DNA from: Cricetomys ansorgei
Lineage: Eukaryota > Chordata > Mammalia > Rodentia > Nesomyidae
NCBI GenBank assembly: GCA_026225945.1
Contig: JAMJFZ010003581.1
Span: forward strand, 12,598,501-12,662,500
Length of the DNA: 64,000 nucleotides
Direction: 5' to 3'
Shown: positions 46,275 through 56,526 of the stretch, in pieces
How positions within the stretch are numbered: position 1 is the stretch's first letter
Layout: every line of letters begins with the position of its first letter
Notes under the pieces: model-generated
Told to the model about the DNA's origin: nothing
Database searches by the model: none
Seen by the model: the letters and a program-made list of their open reading frames with translations, nothing else
Made by a program: the position numbers and the translations under genes

Positions 46275-46474
46275 GGGCATGGGACCGAATGGTTCGGTGG
46301 TTAAGGACATACATTGTTCTTGCAAAGGACCTGAGTTCAATCCCCGGCACCCACGTCTAGCAGCTCACAACTACTTGCAAATCCAGCTAGGGGACGCCTC
46401 TAACCTCAGGCACGTGCACATATATGGACATACACACGTGCACATGTAAATAAATAATAAAAATATATTTTTAA
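46275..46474 (+). repeat. B2 SINE inserted into the old L1
   Basis: 'gggaccgaatggttcggtggttaaggac', 'ctgagttcaatccccggcacccacgtctagcagctcacaac' and tail 'acatgtaaataaataataaaaata'. L1 ORF2 text continues on both sides, so the B2 landed within the L1. Confidence 0.9.
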
Positions 46475-46724
46475 AAATTCTCAAAAGACAAAATACAAAT
46501 CTCTGAGAAACATTTTTTTTTAATGGTCAACATCCTTGGTTAATCCAGAGAATGAAAATTAAAGCTGCCTTGAATTTTCATTGTACCCAAGATGAAAAAA
46601 ATAATAATAAGAGACAAATGGATTCGTGCTGGCATGGGTGTGGGAAAGGGGACACTCATTCACTGCCGTTGGGTGAAAGCTGGTGCCGCCACTGTGGAAC
46701 TGTGTGGCGTTTCCTCAAAAGGTT

Positions 46725-46738
46725 AGAAATAGATCTGC
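46725..46738 (+). repeat. 5' target-site duplication of the younger L1
   Basis: agaaatagatctgcc here is repeated as agaaatagatctacc at 48998. Both belong to host L1 sequence, and the host text continues after the second copy. Confidence 0.75.
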
Positions 46739-47105
46739 CTGATCGTCAATAAAGAAGCCAGAAATATATGATGGGGAAGAAAGCATCTTTAACAAATCGT
46801 GCTGGTTTAATTGGATGCCTGCAAGTAGAAGAATGGAAATTGATCCATATTTATTGCCTTGCAAAAAACTCAAGTCCAAGTATGTCAAGGAGCTCAACAT
46901 AAAACCAGACACACTTAACACAAATAGAAGAGAAAGTGGGGAAGGGCCTTGAACGCATTGGCGCAGGAGACGAACAGAACACCGATGGCTCAGACATTAA
47001 GATCAACAATTAACAAACGGGACCTCATGAAACAGTCGATAAAACAAAATGGCAGCCTACAGAATGGGAAGAGATTTTTCACCAACTCCACTTCTGATAG
47101 ACGGC

Positions 47106-47152
47106 TAATAATATACATATACGTATATATATATATACACACACACACACAC

Positions 47153-47197
<45 letters not shown>
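47106..47197. repeat. (TA)n-(CA)n-(TA)n compound microsatellite
   Basis: About 6 TA, 9 CA, a CGTG step, then some 19 TA. It sits where L1 ORF2 normally has a short 'aatatatataaag' word, so it likely grew from that seed inside the younger L1. Confidence 0.95.
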
Positions 47198-47199
<2 letters not shown>

Positions 47200-47279
47200 G
47201 GCAACTAGACATCAACAAAAATAAATAATCCAACTAAGAACGGGATAGATCTAAACAAAGAATCTGCAAAAGAGGAACC

Positions 47280-47860
47280 TCAAATGGCTGAGAAACACTT
47301 AAAGAAATGTAAAGAAATGTTCACCATCCTTATCTATCGGGGAAATGCAAATCAAAACCACTCTAAGCTTCCATCTTATACCTTTCAGAATGGCTAAGAT
47401 CAATAACACAAAGGACAGCTCATACTGGTGAGGATGTATGTAGAGCAAGGGGATACACTCCTTCATTGCTTATGGGAGTGCAAACTTGTACAACCACTGT
47501 GGAAATCAATATGGAGATTCCTCAGCAAATTGGAAATCAACCTACCTCAAGACCCAGCTATACCACTTCTGGGCAATATACCCAAAGGATACATCATCCT
47601 ACCAGAAAAACACTTGTTCAACTATGCTCATAGCAGTTTTATACATGATAGCCAGAAATTGGAAACAACATAGATGCCTCTCAACTGAAGAATGGATAAA
47701 GAAATCTTGGTCCATTTACACAAGAGAGTATTACTCAGCTATTTAAAAAAAAATGACTACATGAATTTTGCAGGCAAATGGATGGAACCAGAAAACAATT
47801 ATCCTGAGTGAGGTAACCAAGTCCAGAAAGACAAACATGGTATGTACTCACTTATATGTG
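47280..47860 (+). pseudogene. L1 ORF2 C-terminal Cys-rich domain remnant of the younger L1
   Basis: Translation gives TLLHCLWECKLVQPLWKS and DPAIPLLGN in one frame, then after a frameshift near 47575 TEEWIKKSWSIYTREYY in another. These are hallmark words of the L1 ORF2 C-terminal segment. The frameshift and missing upstream two-thirds of ORF2 rule out function. Confidence 0.9.
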
Positions 47861-48837
47861 GATATTAACTGTTAAGCAAAAGAGAAAGGTACTAATATTC
47901 ACACACCCAGAGAAACTATGCAACAAGGAGGGCCTGAATGGGAACATAGGTATCTCCCTGGTAAAGTGGAACTAGAACAGATCGGGGAGGACAGGAATGA
48001 GAATGGAGGGAACCAGGAAGGGGAGAGGGATGGAGGCAGAGAATATATGGAGAGATGGCCAGAATTGGGGGACAACTAGGAGGTGATTAGGAGACCTGGT
48101 GGAGTGGAAACTCAATAGAATCTATGAGGGAGACCCTAGCGATAATCTCTAGTAATCATGGATAGGGAGCCTTAACAGGGCATCTCCTGTGGCCAGGCAA
48201 GTCTTCCAGTGGTAGGAATGGGACACCATCCCAGCCACAAAACCTCCAACCCATGGCCTAGCCTCCATGCAGGATCCTTTAGGGCAATGGATGGGTAGAA
48301 CTCCATGCCAAAGGAGGGAACCCTGCCTGAGACTTCAGGGCAAGGCAGGAACTAGAAACTGGATAACTGGGAGATGATTTCTAATGATGTCATGCTCTGC
48401 TCATAGATTGGTACCTAGCCCAGTCCTCATCAGAGAGGCCCCTTCCAGCAGCTGGTGAGAGCATATGCAGAGGCTCAGGGCCAAACGTAGTGCAAAGCTT
48501 GGGGAACCCTTCAGAAGAAGAGGAGGGATTGTGGGAACCAGTGGGTTTGAGGACACCAGGACAAGTCTCACAGTATCAACTGACCAGCACTCTCAGGGGC
48601 TCACAGAGGCTGAAGGGACATACACGAAACTTGTAGAGTCCCCTAAATATATCTTATGGCTGTCTAACTTGGTGCTCTTGCAAAACTCCTACAGGCTGGA
48701 ATGTGGGGGGGGGGTGTCTCTGACCCTTTTCCTGCCCTTGGGACCCTTTTGTTCCTAGTCCACCCTTGATGTAGGGAGTAGTGCCCAGTCTTGTCCCACC
48801 TTATTATGCCATGTCCTGTTTGAGTGGTAACCCTGGG

Positions 48838-48965
48838 AGGTCTATTCTTTTCTGGGGAGAAGCGAGGTAGGGGGAGGTTGGTTGGTGGGTGGGTGGGTAG
48901 GCGGTAGAGGTGAAGGGAGATGGGAGGAGGTGAGAGGAGCAGAGGGAGAGGAGGGAGGGTGGGGA
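48838..48965 (+). repeat. G-rich polypurine tract of the L1 3' UTR
   Basis: About 125 bases dominated by G and A with repeated GGTGGGTGGGTGGG and GGGAGG units. A G-rich polypurine tract is a known conserved feature of mammalian L1 3' UTRs and can form quadruplexes. Confidence 0.85.
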
Positions 48966-48997
48966 TGTTTTATATGAGAGAAGAAAATTTTTTAAAG

Positions 48998-49012
48998 AGA
49001 AATAGATCTACC
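48998..49012 (+). repeat. 3' target-site duplication of the younger L1
   Basis: agaaatagatctacc, one difference from the copy at 46725. Host L1 text (ccacatgatccaaccaaacc) resumes at once. Confidence 0.75.
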
Positions 49013-49325
49013 ACATGATCCAACCAAACCACTCTTGGGCATTTACTCAAAGGACTGTCTATATCATACTCTTGAGATACATGCTCGTCCATGTTCATTG
49101 CTACTCTACTCACAATAGCTAGGAAATGGAAAGTACCTAGATATCAATCAACTGACGAATACGTACTGTAAATTTATACAATGGAATATTATTCAGCTGT
49201 TAAGGATAAAACGAGTTTACAGATTTGCAGGTAAATTGATGGAGCTCTGAGTGAGCTAACTCAGACTCAGTAAGACAAATGCCATGTTTTGGTCCCTTGT
49301 GGATGTTAGCTTTGAATCCTCAGAT

Positions 49326-49331
49326 ATGTGT
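49326..49331. repeat. Left 6-bp target-site duplication ATGTGT
   Basis: Identical to 50878-50883 and lies directly outside the left LTR. Six bases is the length made by ERVK (class II) integration. Confidence 0.85.
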
Positions 49332-49610
49332 TGTAGTTGAACGTCGCTGCTCGGGCAGCTCAGCAAGGATGACATGAGGCACTTTCATATGTGGAAACCC
49401 TGCCGAACCTCAGCAGAGGGAACCACCATCCTGGCCAGCGCCAGACTCAATCAACAATGGAACCCTGAGCATGTGAGCTCAGGTGTTTTTATTGAGTCAG
49501 AACTCCTCACGTGCAGATCATAAGCAATCAAACATCCCCCCCCCAGCCTAGCCCCTCACCCAAAGTGCACAAAACATTTTAAACATAACTAAAAATAACC
49601 GTCCACAACA
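49332..49610 (-). repeat. 3' LTR of the ERVK-like provirus
   Basis: Minus strand TGTTGTGGACGG...CAACTACA. The poly(A) signal AATAAA lies just before 'acacctgagctcac'. The polypurine tract AGAAAAGGGGAAA (49611-49623) abuts its 5' end. Confidence 0.85.
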
Positions 49611-49623
49611 TTTCCCCTTTTCT
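49611..49623 (-). promoter_or_regulatory. Polypurine tract
   Basis: Minus strand AGAAAAGGGGAAA ending exactly where the 3' LTR starts (TGTTG). This is where plus-strand DNA synthesis is primed in LTR elements. Confidence 0.8.
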
Positions 49624-50536
49624 GTATAAGACAAAAGTAATTACTTTATCTCCACAACACAATCTAACACTACACCAGCAAAACCATTTACAAGAAGAAC
49701 AATCATGAAGTTCAGTTTCCAGTACGAGATGCAACCTTGGCCAATTCTGGAAGACAGTTTTTGTGTGCTGACCCTTAGTTAACACTTTCTGGGCTTTAAG
49801 ATAGAGCCTGGCTTGCTGGAAAAGTAACTGGTCACTTTGTCTGCAGGAAGGGTCCCTTCGTGGGTGAAGTTCTCAACCCCCTAGCAGATGTTATCATGTT
49901 TGCATGATAAAATAAAAACTGTTCAATTTAACTAAGGGGATTTTTGGCTCTAAGCAGCGGCTTCCACAACAGCAGGGAGTCCTGGGCCAGTGGGAAGACT
50001 ATCGGGCTGAAAAGTCCTGGGGGTTTGGCATTTCTCTGTGCTATCACTACAGAGAAACATGCAACCTTCTTCATAACTCAAACACAAACTCTTGAGCTTC
50101 ACGCACACACACACACACACACAAAACTATCAGAAAACTCGGTTTACAGAACAGCCGCACACTCTGGTTTCCATTTCCCGTGCCTTGGCTGCTGCCAGTG
50201 GAAGCGTCATGAGGAAGCGTCAGCTCCATAATCAGGGAAAGCAGTAAGAACCTTGCTTTTTCCTGCTCCCAGCTGAAATCTTTATCTCTAAGGGCCTCCA
50301 TTCTGTGGCTCTCACCATGGAGCTTTTTTCCTCATTTATTAATTTTACAGACTTTTCTCTTCATAGAGGCTTATTTCTTTCTCTCCCCCCTTCCTTCAGG
50401 AGACTTCTACTCATTATTTTTGCAAATATATAAACTGTCCTCTAGGAGTTGCCCTGAGCATACTTTACCAGACTATGCGAGGTCAGGAGTTCCTCTTCTT
50501 CCTTGTCTCCACATTGGATTATCTGGCGTGATGTCT

Positions 50537-50557
50537 GGCCCCACGTTGCAGGCACCA
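50537..50557 (-). promoter_or_regulatory. Primer-binding site, Lys-tRNA-like
   Basis: Two bases inside the 5' LTR the minus strand reads TGGTGCCTGCAACGTGGGGC. It resembles the class II site TGGCGCCCAACGTGGGGC, with a C to T change and a small insertion. Confidence 0.75.
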
Positions 50558-50559
50558 TT

Positions 50560-50877
50560 TGTAGTAGTATGCTGCTGCTGTGTGGGCTCAGCTAGAGAGA
50601 CAAGGAGGCATTTTCATAGACACAAACCCTGCCAGATCTCAGCAGAGAGAACCACCATCCTGGCCAGCACCATACTCAATCGACAGTGGAATCCTGAGCA
50701 TCTGAGCTCAGGTGTTTTTTATTGGTTCAGAACTCCTCAGGAGCAGATCATAAGCAATCAACCACCCCCCTCCCATCTAACACCTGCAGACAATATAAAA
50801 CGCTAAGACCTAGCTTAGCCCCTCATCCAACAGCGCATAAAACGTTTTATACATAACAAAAATGAACTTCTACAACG
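50560..50877 (-). repeat. 5' LTR of the ERVK-like provirus
   Basis: Minus-strand TATAAAA box (complement at 50845-50851) and AATAAA (complement near 50717-50722) lie in promoter-to-poly(A) order. Shares 'gaaccaccatcctggccagc' and 'cagatcataagcaatcaa' with the other LTR on the plus strand. Confidence 0.85.
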
Positions 50878-50883
50878 ATGTGT
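50878..50883. repeat. Right 6-bp target-site duplication ATGTGT
   Basis: Identical to 49326-49331. Confidence 0.85.
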
Positions 50884-52292
50884 TTTACTTAGTATGCCCA
50901 TCGAGGTCATAATTACTAAGAGGCTATGTGGGGGAATATCAAGGGAAGAGAAGTAGATCGTGGTGGTATAAAGGGTTAAGAGAAATAATGGAAAGGAAAG
51001 GTTAAAGTAGGTTAGGGGATGTGAGGTCAGGGTGGAGAAGAGAATATGGTGAGAGATAAATAACACTAAAGAGTTTTCAAAAAGTCATAAGAAAACCTAC
51101 TACTATAAAACCTTCCTAAAATACATACATACACATACATTAAAAGAACATAAATGGAGTTAGCCTATAACATGGAAGTAATCCCCCACTGGATGCCACA
51201 AACGAGCAAAAGACTCAATGCCTGGATGGGATAGACACTTAACATTATAAGATTTTTCCATTGCTCTCTCTTGGTTGTCCTATAGAACTTGATGGTAAGA
51301 CTCTATTGTTGAAGACATCATATACTAGAAAACACGGAGAAATTAATCTGGTATGCTTCTAGAACTTCATCCATACTAGCTAGCTTTCATGGTGCTGGAA
51401 GGTGCTATACACACTACTGGAGGAGAAAAATAATCATTTATCTTGCTCATCTATGAATCCTGCAAGTTACAGTAATGATAAGCATGGCAAGACACACCTA
51501 CTGTTGGAATAATAGCATGAATGTCAAGGTGTAACCTGTCCCACAAGTTGAAACCCATGCTTGACACCATTATTGGAGTAAAGGGTTCATGCTAGACATT
51601 TCATAGGCCCCAGTGGTAAACATATTATTATTATCCTGCCAAATGTCCATAGTATTAAACTACACAGATCTATGGCTATAGCAATAAATCATTACAAGTT
51701 GGTTTAATGTTATACCCAGAAATTAGGGAATCTCTCAAGCTGAAACAGAACTTTCTTTTTGCAGTAGTTGGTAACTAACTTAGAGACCCACAGCTGGAAA
51801 AGGTGCAGAAAATAAGAGACTGTTGAATGCTCAGCCCTGTATCATACCCTCGTCACCCAAGGCTCCGGAATCATTGCAGAAAAGGGGAAGGATGTGGTAC
51901 AAGCTAGAGACAGATTTTATAGTCATCCCGACACAGTTGGGGAAATGCACATATGAACTCACAGAAGTTGTGAACTCAAACCAGACAAAACCCAAGCATG
52001 AAGAGGGGAGGTGGGAACAAAATCTCACCCTCAGCTGAGGCTCTACCAGCAATTGATAGCTGCTGGGAGAGAGGGAGTAGGTTTTCTTTAAGGATGTGTC
52101 CTCTGGTAGATTGATCACATTTCAGTGAAAGGCCATACATCCCAGAATACAGGGGCAGCACAGATTGTAATTGATGTTTTTTTTAAAAGGAGGAGGGTGC
52201 AAAGTCTGGTGGGTAGGGAAGGGGGTGTTTCTAGGAGAAAATTGAGGGAGGGGTAAATATGATCAAAATACATTGTACAGAATTCTCAAATA

Positions 52293-52345
52293 ACATGGAG
52301 GGAGGGAGGGAGAGAGGGAGAAGGGGGAGAGAAGAGAGAGATCGG
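52293..52345. repeat. GGGA/GA purine tract
   Basis: Runs of ggga, gaga and gggggaga between the L1 end and the B1 that follows. Confidence 0.85.
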
Positions 52346-52351
52346 CGGGGA

Positions 52352-52510
52352 AGGCTGAGATTGGTGGTATACAGCTTTAATTCCAACACTCAGGAAGTAC
52401 AGGCAGGCAGATCTCTGTGAGTTCAAGGTCAGCCTGGTCTACATAGTGGGTGCCAGGCCAGCCAGAGCTATGTAGTGACGTCACATTTTAAAAGAAAAAG
52501 AAAAAAAATA
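52352..52510 (+). repeat. B1 SINE
   Basis: 'gattggtggtatacagctttaattccaac', 'gcaggcagatctctgtgagttcaaggtcagcctggtctacatag' and an A-rich tail. Good B1 match with a diverged 3' end. Confidence 0.93.
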
Positions 52511-52764
52511 GGGAGGAATATTTACACACCTCTTTCTGACCTTTCTACTGTGTTCCATCAAATTAACTGTATTTCCCTTTACCAATACAGTACAGATTTG
52601 ATTGTCGTAACTATTATGAATGAAAATTGGCTAGTGTGGTTTAGAATCATAATTTAAATATATAATATAAATATATTCTCCTCTGAGGATCTTGATTGCT
52701 TTTAGGTTCAATTTACAGACCAACTGGGAGAATTTCCTAGTCCATGTATAAGTTTATTTATGAC

Positions 52765-52880
52765 CTTTGGTGCTGGAGAGACTACACTCTTCTTTCAGAG
52801 AATTCAAGTTCACATCCCAGCCTTATGTCAGGGGCTAATTTTAACTCTAGCACCTCTGGCCTCTGTGGGCACCTGCACTC

Positions 52881-52930
<50 letters not shown>

Positions 52931-52955
52931 TTAAAAGGATAAAAATAAAACGTTA
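52765..52955 (+). repeat. B2 SINE with (CA)n tail
   Basis: 'ggtgctggagagactacac', 'cacctctggcctctgtgggcacctgcactc' then about 23 CA units (52884-52928) and an A-rich end. Confidence 0.85.
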
Positions 52956-53099
52956 AAATGTGATATATGATTTTCTTCTTCATCAGCATTATATAGTTTT
53001 CAGTATGTAGATCCTACATGTATTTAGATACCTACCTAAATGTTAATGTTTTTTGAAGCTCCTGTCAGCATCATGAGCAAGGTGTTTTTTTTTTTCTTT

Positions 53100-53770
53100 T
53101 TTAGTTTTTTAAAATTATGTTAAATTTCTTTAATAATTACAGACGTCCATTTTACCTTAATTGAGTTTTAGTGGTAAACAGATTTTGAAGGATTTGCCTA
53201 CTCCATCTCAGCTATTGAATTTATAACTTGTGTGTGCAGGTGATTATGTCACCCTTTCTTGTCCTTCACCATCTGCAGGGTCTGTAGTGATGTCTCCTCT
53301 TTCATGTCTCATATGTGCAATGGTTCTTTCTTTCCTTTTTTGTTTCCGGTTTTTCTTTGTCATTCTTAGAGGCTTGTTGTGTTTCCTGCTATTTCTAAAG
53401 AATCAACTTTCAGTTTGTTTTCTTCACTGCCTTCTAATTGATCTCTGCTCATTTTTTTCTTCCTTCAACTCAATAATGTTTAGCTAGTTCTTCTTTTTTT
53501 CTAGTTTTTAAAGATGGTAAGTTACCTTGAGAACTCCCTTCTTTTCTAAGACAATAATTTACTTGTAGTGTGTTTTGTTTTTGTACACTTCAAAATATTT
53601 TCTGCAGTCCTTTGAGATTTTTCTATTTATTCATGAATCATTACAAGTCCTGTTTACCTTGTACTGTTGTGTCTCAAGATGCACTTTGTAAAATTTCAAT
53701 TATCTTACTTAATTAGCATTCTCCACTGCACTCAAACGAGTGTTCTAAATGTGGAAATATGAACTGAAGT
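53100..53770 (-). mobile_element. LINE-1 ORF2 reverse-transcriptase-region fragment, antisense
   Basis: T-rich plus strand with 'cttgttgtgtttcctgctatttctaaagaatcaactttcagtttgtt', 'aattgatctctgctcatttttttcttcc' and 'ctagtttttaaagatggtaagttaccttgag'. These are diverged complements of the L1 ORF2 stretch around 'aaagaaccagcttttggctt' and 'ttccttaagatgtaaagttagg'. Confidence 0.72.
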
Positions 53771-55283
53771 AGATGAAAATTAGGCCAATGTGGTGCCTAT
53801 GTCCTAGTGATAAGAGTACATTGCCGGCATATTTATAAAGAAGGTTATTTTATTTGATATATTTATCTTGAATAAAATTGTTTCAAAGTTGAGTTTCAAA
53901 TACAATAGGCCTGTTGGCTAGAGAGTCATATGCATGATAGTTTTGTGAATAGAATTCTTGGGCAACCCTACCTCTATCACAGTCATTTTGACAGTACTGG
54001 GAGGAACTTTATGATTAAAATAAAACAAAACAACAACAACAAAATCCTTAACCTTGAGATGTTCTGAGGAAGAAAGATTCGGAGCGAGTGCCCTAAGTAA
54101 AGATTTTCACTGAATGCTCTCCTTGTAGGTCTTTAAGGACATGATCTGTACTCAGTTTTAAGTTCTGGTATATTTTTCTTACTATTCCCGACCTTGGAGT
54201 TGTGGGGAAAATAAATTAAGCTCTATTGACATATTTGGGTAGGATGCTAATTTGCAAACTAGTAAACTCTGGTTGGCATTCTTCTAGACTCTATAAGCAG
54301 TTTCTCTGTTCTTCTACACTCTTCCTATCAACAGAATCTCAACAGTGGGATGGAAGCATCTGTGCCAACTCAGGAGCCTCAAATTTTAGCACGGAGGAAG
54401 ATCTTGATATTTTGTTGATATGAGTCCACCTCCAGAAGTTTGGAAATCTTCTGTTTTAAGAGCACCAAGGCCATTCCTCTCCAAATCATACTATTAAAGA
54501 TATAGCTTAATCATTGCATGGGTTATTAAAGGGCCCAGGTGAAGTGGTTAAGTGTATTGTTAGCCTGCTCCAGCCCAATCACATTTCATGTATTTCTTGC
54601 TATAGTAGACAGTTCTTTGTCAATCGAATTTGCTTAAGAATGACTATAATAAGATAGGTACTTAATAATGTGAGATAGCAATCAATGGGTATCTAAAACA
54701 TGAAGCCCATCCCCACTCTCTAACCCCCATCCCCTATTCTTACTTCTGCTACCCCTTGAAGGGCATTCTGAATCCTATCCTTCAGGGTTATTTAGTGAGA
54801 TTCATCCATGGTTGTTTCCCATTCAAGGAAAGGGGCTTCTTACATCCTGAGAAATCTTTAATTATACTGTGTTGTGGTTGTAATTTTAATTGTTTTTTTT
54901 CTTTTATTCTGATCCCCATTCAAGACATTATTCATGCTTTCTATTCTTTTAATAAGACTATCATATTGCCCATTAGTTTTCTATTCCTCCTGTCTGATTA
55001 ACCCTGCTTCTTTGTGGTTCCATTTATATAGCTGACAAAGCAGCTCTAATCAGTCAATCATCATCCTAGTAACTCTGGATAATAAAGCAACTCAGAACGC
55101 ACTGGCATTCAACAATGAATTATTTATAACCCTCTACTCATGAGTGTGAATCTTAGGCGGTCTCTGTGCCGGTCTGGGTGTCCAGCTCACCCAGGCACTT
55201 CACTGTGGGGTTACTTGAGGATGTTTCCTATTTGCTTTTACAGAGCTTCAGCAGAAAGGAGGAGAGAACATGCAAAGCCCTGT
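53771..55283. other. 1.5-kb unrecognised non-coding block
   Basis: No named transposon. A (CAA)n stretch (aaaacaacaacaacaaaa) is near 54024-54042. No supported exon. Confidence 0.4.
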
Positions 55284-55698
55284 TGACTTACAGTAGTTAC
55301 TTCATATGCTGCTGAGACAAAATGTCTGAGAAAAGCAACCTAAGGGAGGAAGGGCTAACTTTGGCTCACAGTTTAATGGTTTTGTGGCAGGAAAGGCATG
55401 GTGGCAGGAGCTTGAAGAAGCTCATCTCAGTGCACATGCGGTCAAGAAGAAGAAGAAAGGGATAAATGCTAGTGCACAGCTCACTTTTTCCATTTTATGC
55501 AGCCTCAGATTACTGCTCCCCAAATTTAGAGTGGGTCTTCCTTTAGGATGGGTCTTCCTACCTCAATTCACCTAATTGAGGAACTCTCTCACAGACATGC
55601 CCTGAGTTTAGAAAACTAATGGGCAATAATGTCTAGACTAGACTAAACACATAGACTCTTAGATGATTCTTGATTGTCAAATTGATAATATTAGCCAT
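55284..55698 (-). mobile_element. MaLR-type LTR (MTE-like)
   Basis: 'gctgagacaaaatgtctgag', 'ggctcacagtttaatgg', 'gtgggtcttcc', 'cctcaattcacctaattgagg', 'cacagacatgccc' and 'gatgattcttgattgtcaaattgataat' follow a well-known rodent MaLR LTR in reverse. Confidence 0.65.
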
Positions 55699-55892
55699 CA
55701 CTTGCCTCAAGTTGCTAATGTTCCACTGGCCCAAGTAAATCCACGACAAAACCCCAGGTGAAGAAGTGGGGAATGTCCATGGCCACAGCCATAGAAAGCA
55801 TATAGATGTAAAAATGACCACATAGGAGTCAAAAGTTTTGGCCAGTAGTCTACTGGAAGGCTCTGTGAGTTGTTTTGATTTTATTTTTAGAA

Positions 55893-55965
55893 GAACTGGG
55901 CACTGAACCCAAAACTTAGAACGTGTTAGGCATGCATTCCTGCACTGATCAGCATTCCCGGCCCC
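55893..55965 (-). repeat. ID-type SINE
   Basis: 'gaactgggcactgaacccaaaacttagaacgtgttaggcatgcattcctgcactgatcagcattcccggcc' is the complement of the ID core (ggctggggat..tagctcagtggtagagcg..gcctagcatg..gggttcgatcc). Confidence 0.7.
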
Positions 55966-56204
55966 CTGTTGGGTGATAAATGATCTTACTTACTAGTTCT
56001 CTGAGTGTGATAAAGAAGCCTGCAAAAACCTTCAATATCTTTAGATGGTTCTGCAATTTCAAAACTATGTTCATAGAAAAAGATTTACTTGAGCCTATCT
56101 GTCTGTCTGTTTGCCTAACTCTATCTATCCATCCTAGCTAGCTTTAACTCAACACAGCCTAAAGTAACCTGAGACTCTCTTTTGAGAAATTGCCTAGTTC
56201 AGAT
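55966..56204. other. Unique non-coding DNA
   Basis: No repeat recognised; a few CTGT/CTAT words near 56097-56135. Confidence 0.45.
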
Positions 56205-56522
56205 TTGTCAGTGAGCACATTTGTGGGAGACTGTCATTATTGTTAATAGATATGGGGTGGGGAGCAAACTATTGTGAGTGACACTATTCTTTAACAGGTG
56301 AGCCTGTGTTGTTTAAGAAAGCTAGTTAGGTATAAGCCTTTTAACAGAGCCAATCAGCAGCATTCCTCCATGGCTTCTGCTTCAAGATCCTTCTTTAGTT
56401 CGTGCTCTGACATCCCTTAGTGATGTATTATGGCCTGGAAGTGTAAGCCAAATAAAATAACCTCTCCACATTGTTCTTAAACTGAGAGTTTTTATCACAG
56501 CAATGTAAAGGAAATTAGAACA
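56205..56522 (+). mobile_element. MaLR/MT-like LTR
   Basis: 'gccaatcagcagcattcctccatggcttctgcttcaag', 'tgatgtattatggcctggaagtgtaagccaaataaaata' and the 3' end 'tttttatcacagcaatgtaaaggaaattag' match the 3' half of MT-like LTRs, including the poly(A) signal. Confidence 0.7.
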
Positions 56523-56526
56523 TTAT

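Larger units (their letters stand above)
46739..48997 (+). mobile_element. Younger 5'-truncated LINE-1 (Lx-like)
   Basis: Starts inside ORF2 and runs through the ORF2 end and a ~1.1-kb 3' UTR with landmarks 'ccagaattgggggacaactagg', 'atctcctgtggccaggcaagtcttccagtgg', a G-rich purine tract and an A/T-rich end. Much better preserved than the host L1. The truncated 5' end and the duplication of host sequence are the marks of target-primed insertion. It contains a TA/CA microsatellite at 47106-47197. Confidence 0.85.
49332..50877 (-). mobile_element. Compact ERVK-like provirus, non-autonomous, minus strand
   Basis: Two related LTRs (49332-49610 and 50560-50877) flank about 950 bases. Read on the minus strand the order is 5' LTR, primer-binding site, short interior, polypurine tract, 3' LTR, bounded by a perfect ATGTGT duplication. 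The interior has no gag, pol or env I can recognise and carries a CA repeat (50102-50123), so it could only have moved with proteins supplied in trans, as ETn-type elements do. It sits in the 3' UTR of the old L1. The two LTRs differ visibly, including a ~40-base stretch present only in the 5' LTR, so the insertion is not recent. Confidence 0.85.
44530..52300 (+). mobile_element. Old LINE-1 split by three nested insertions
   Basis: The host L1 survives in four pieces. 44530-46274 holds the ORF1/ORF2 junction, endonuclease remnant, a deletion near 45780, then late ORF2. 46475-46738 is the ORF2 Cys-rich end. 49010-49331 is the end of ORF2 and the start of the UTR. 50884-52300 is 3' UTR ending 'gatcaaaatacattgtacagaattctcaaataa'. 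The pieces join in L1 order once the B2, the younger L1 and the ERV are removed. All frames are broken, so it is inactive. Confidence 0.75.
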
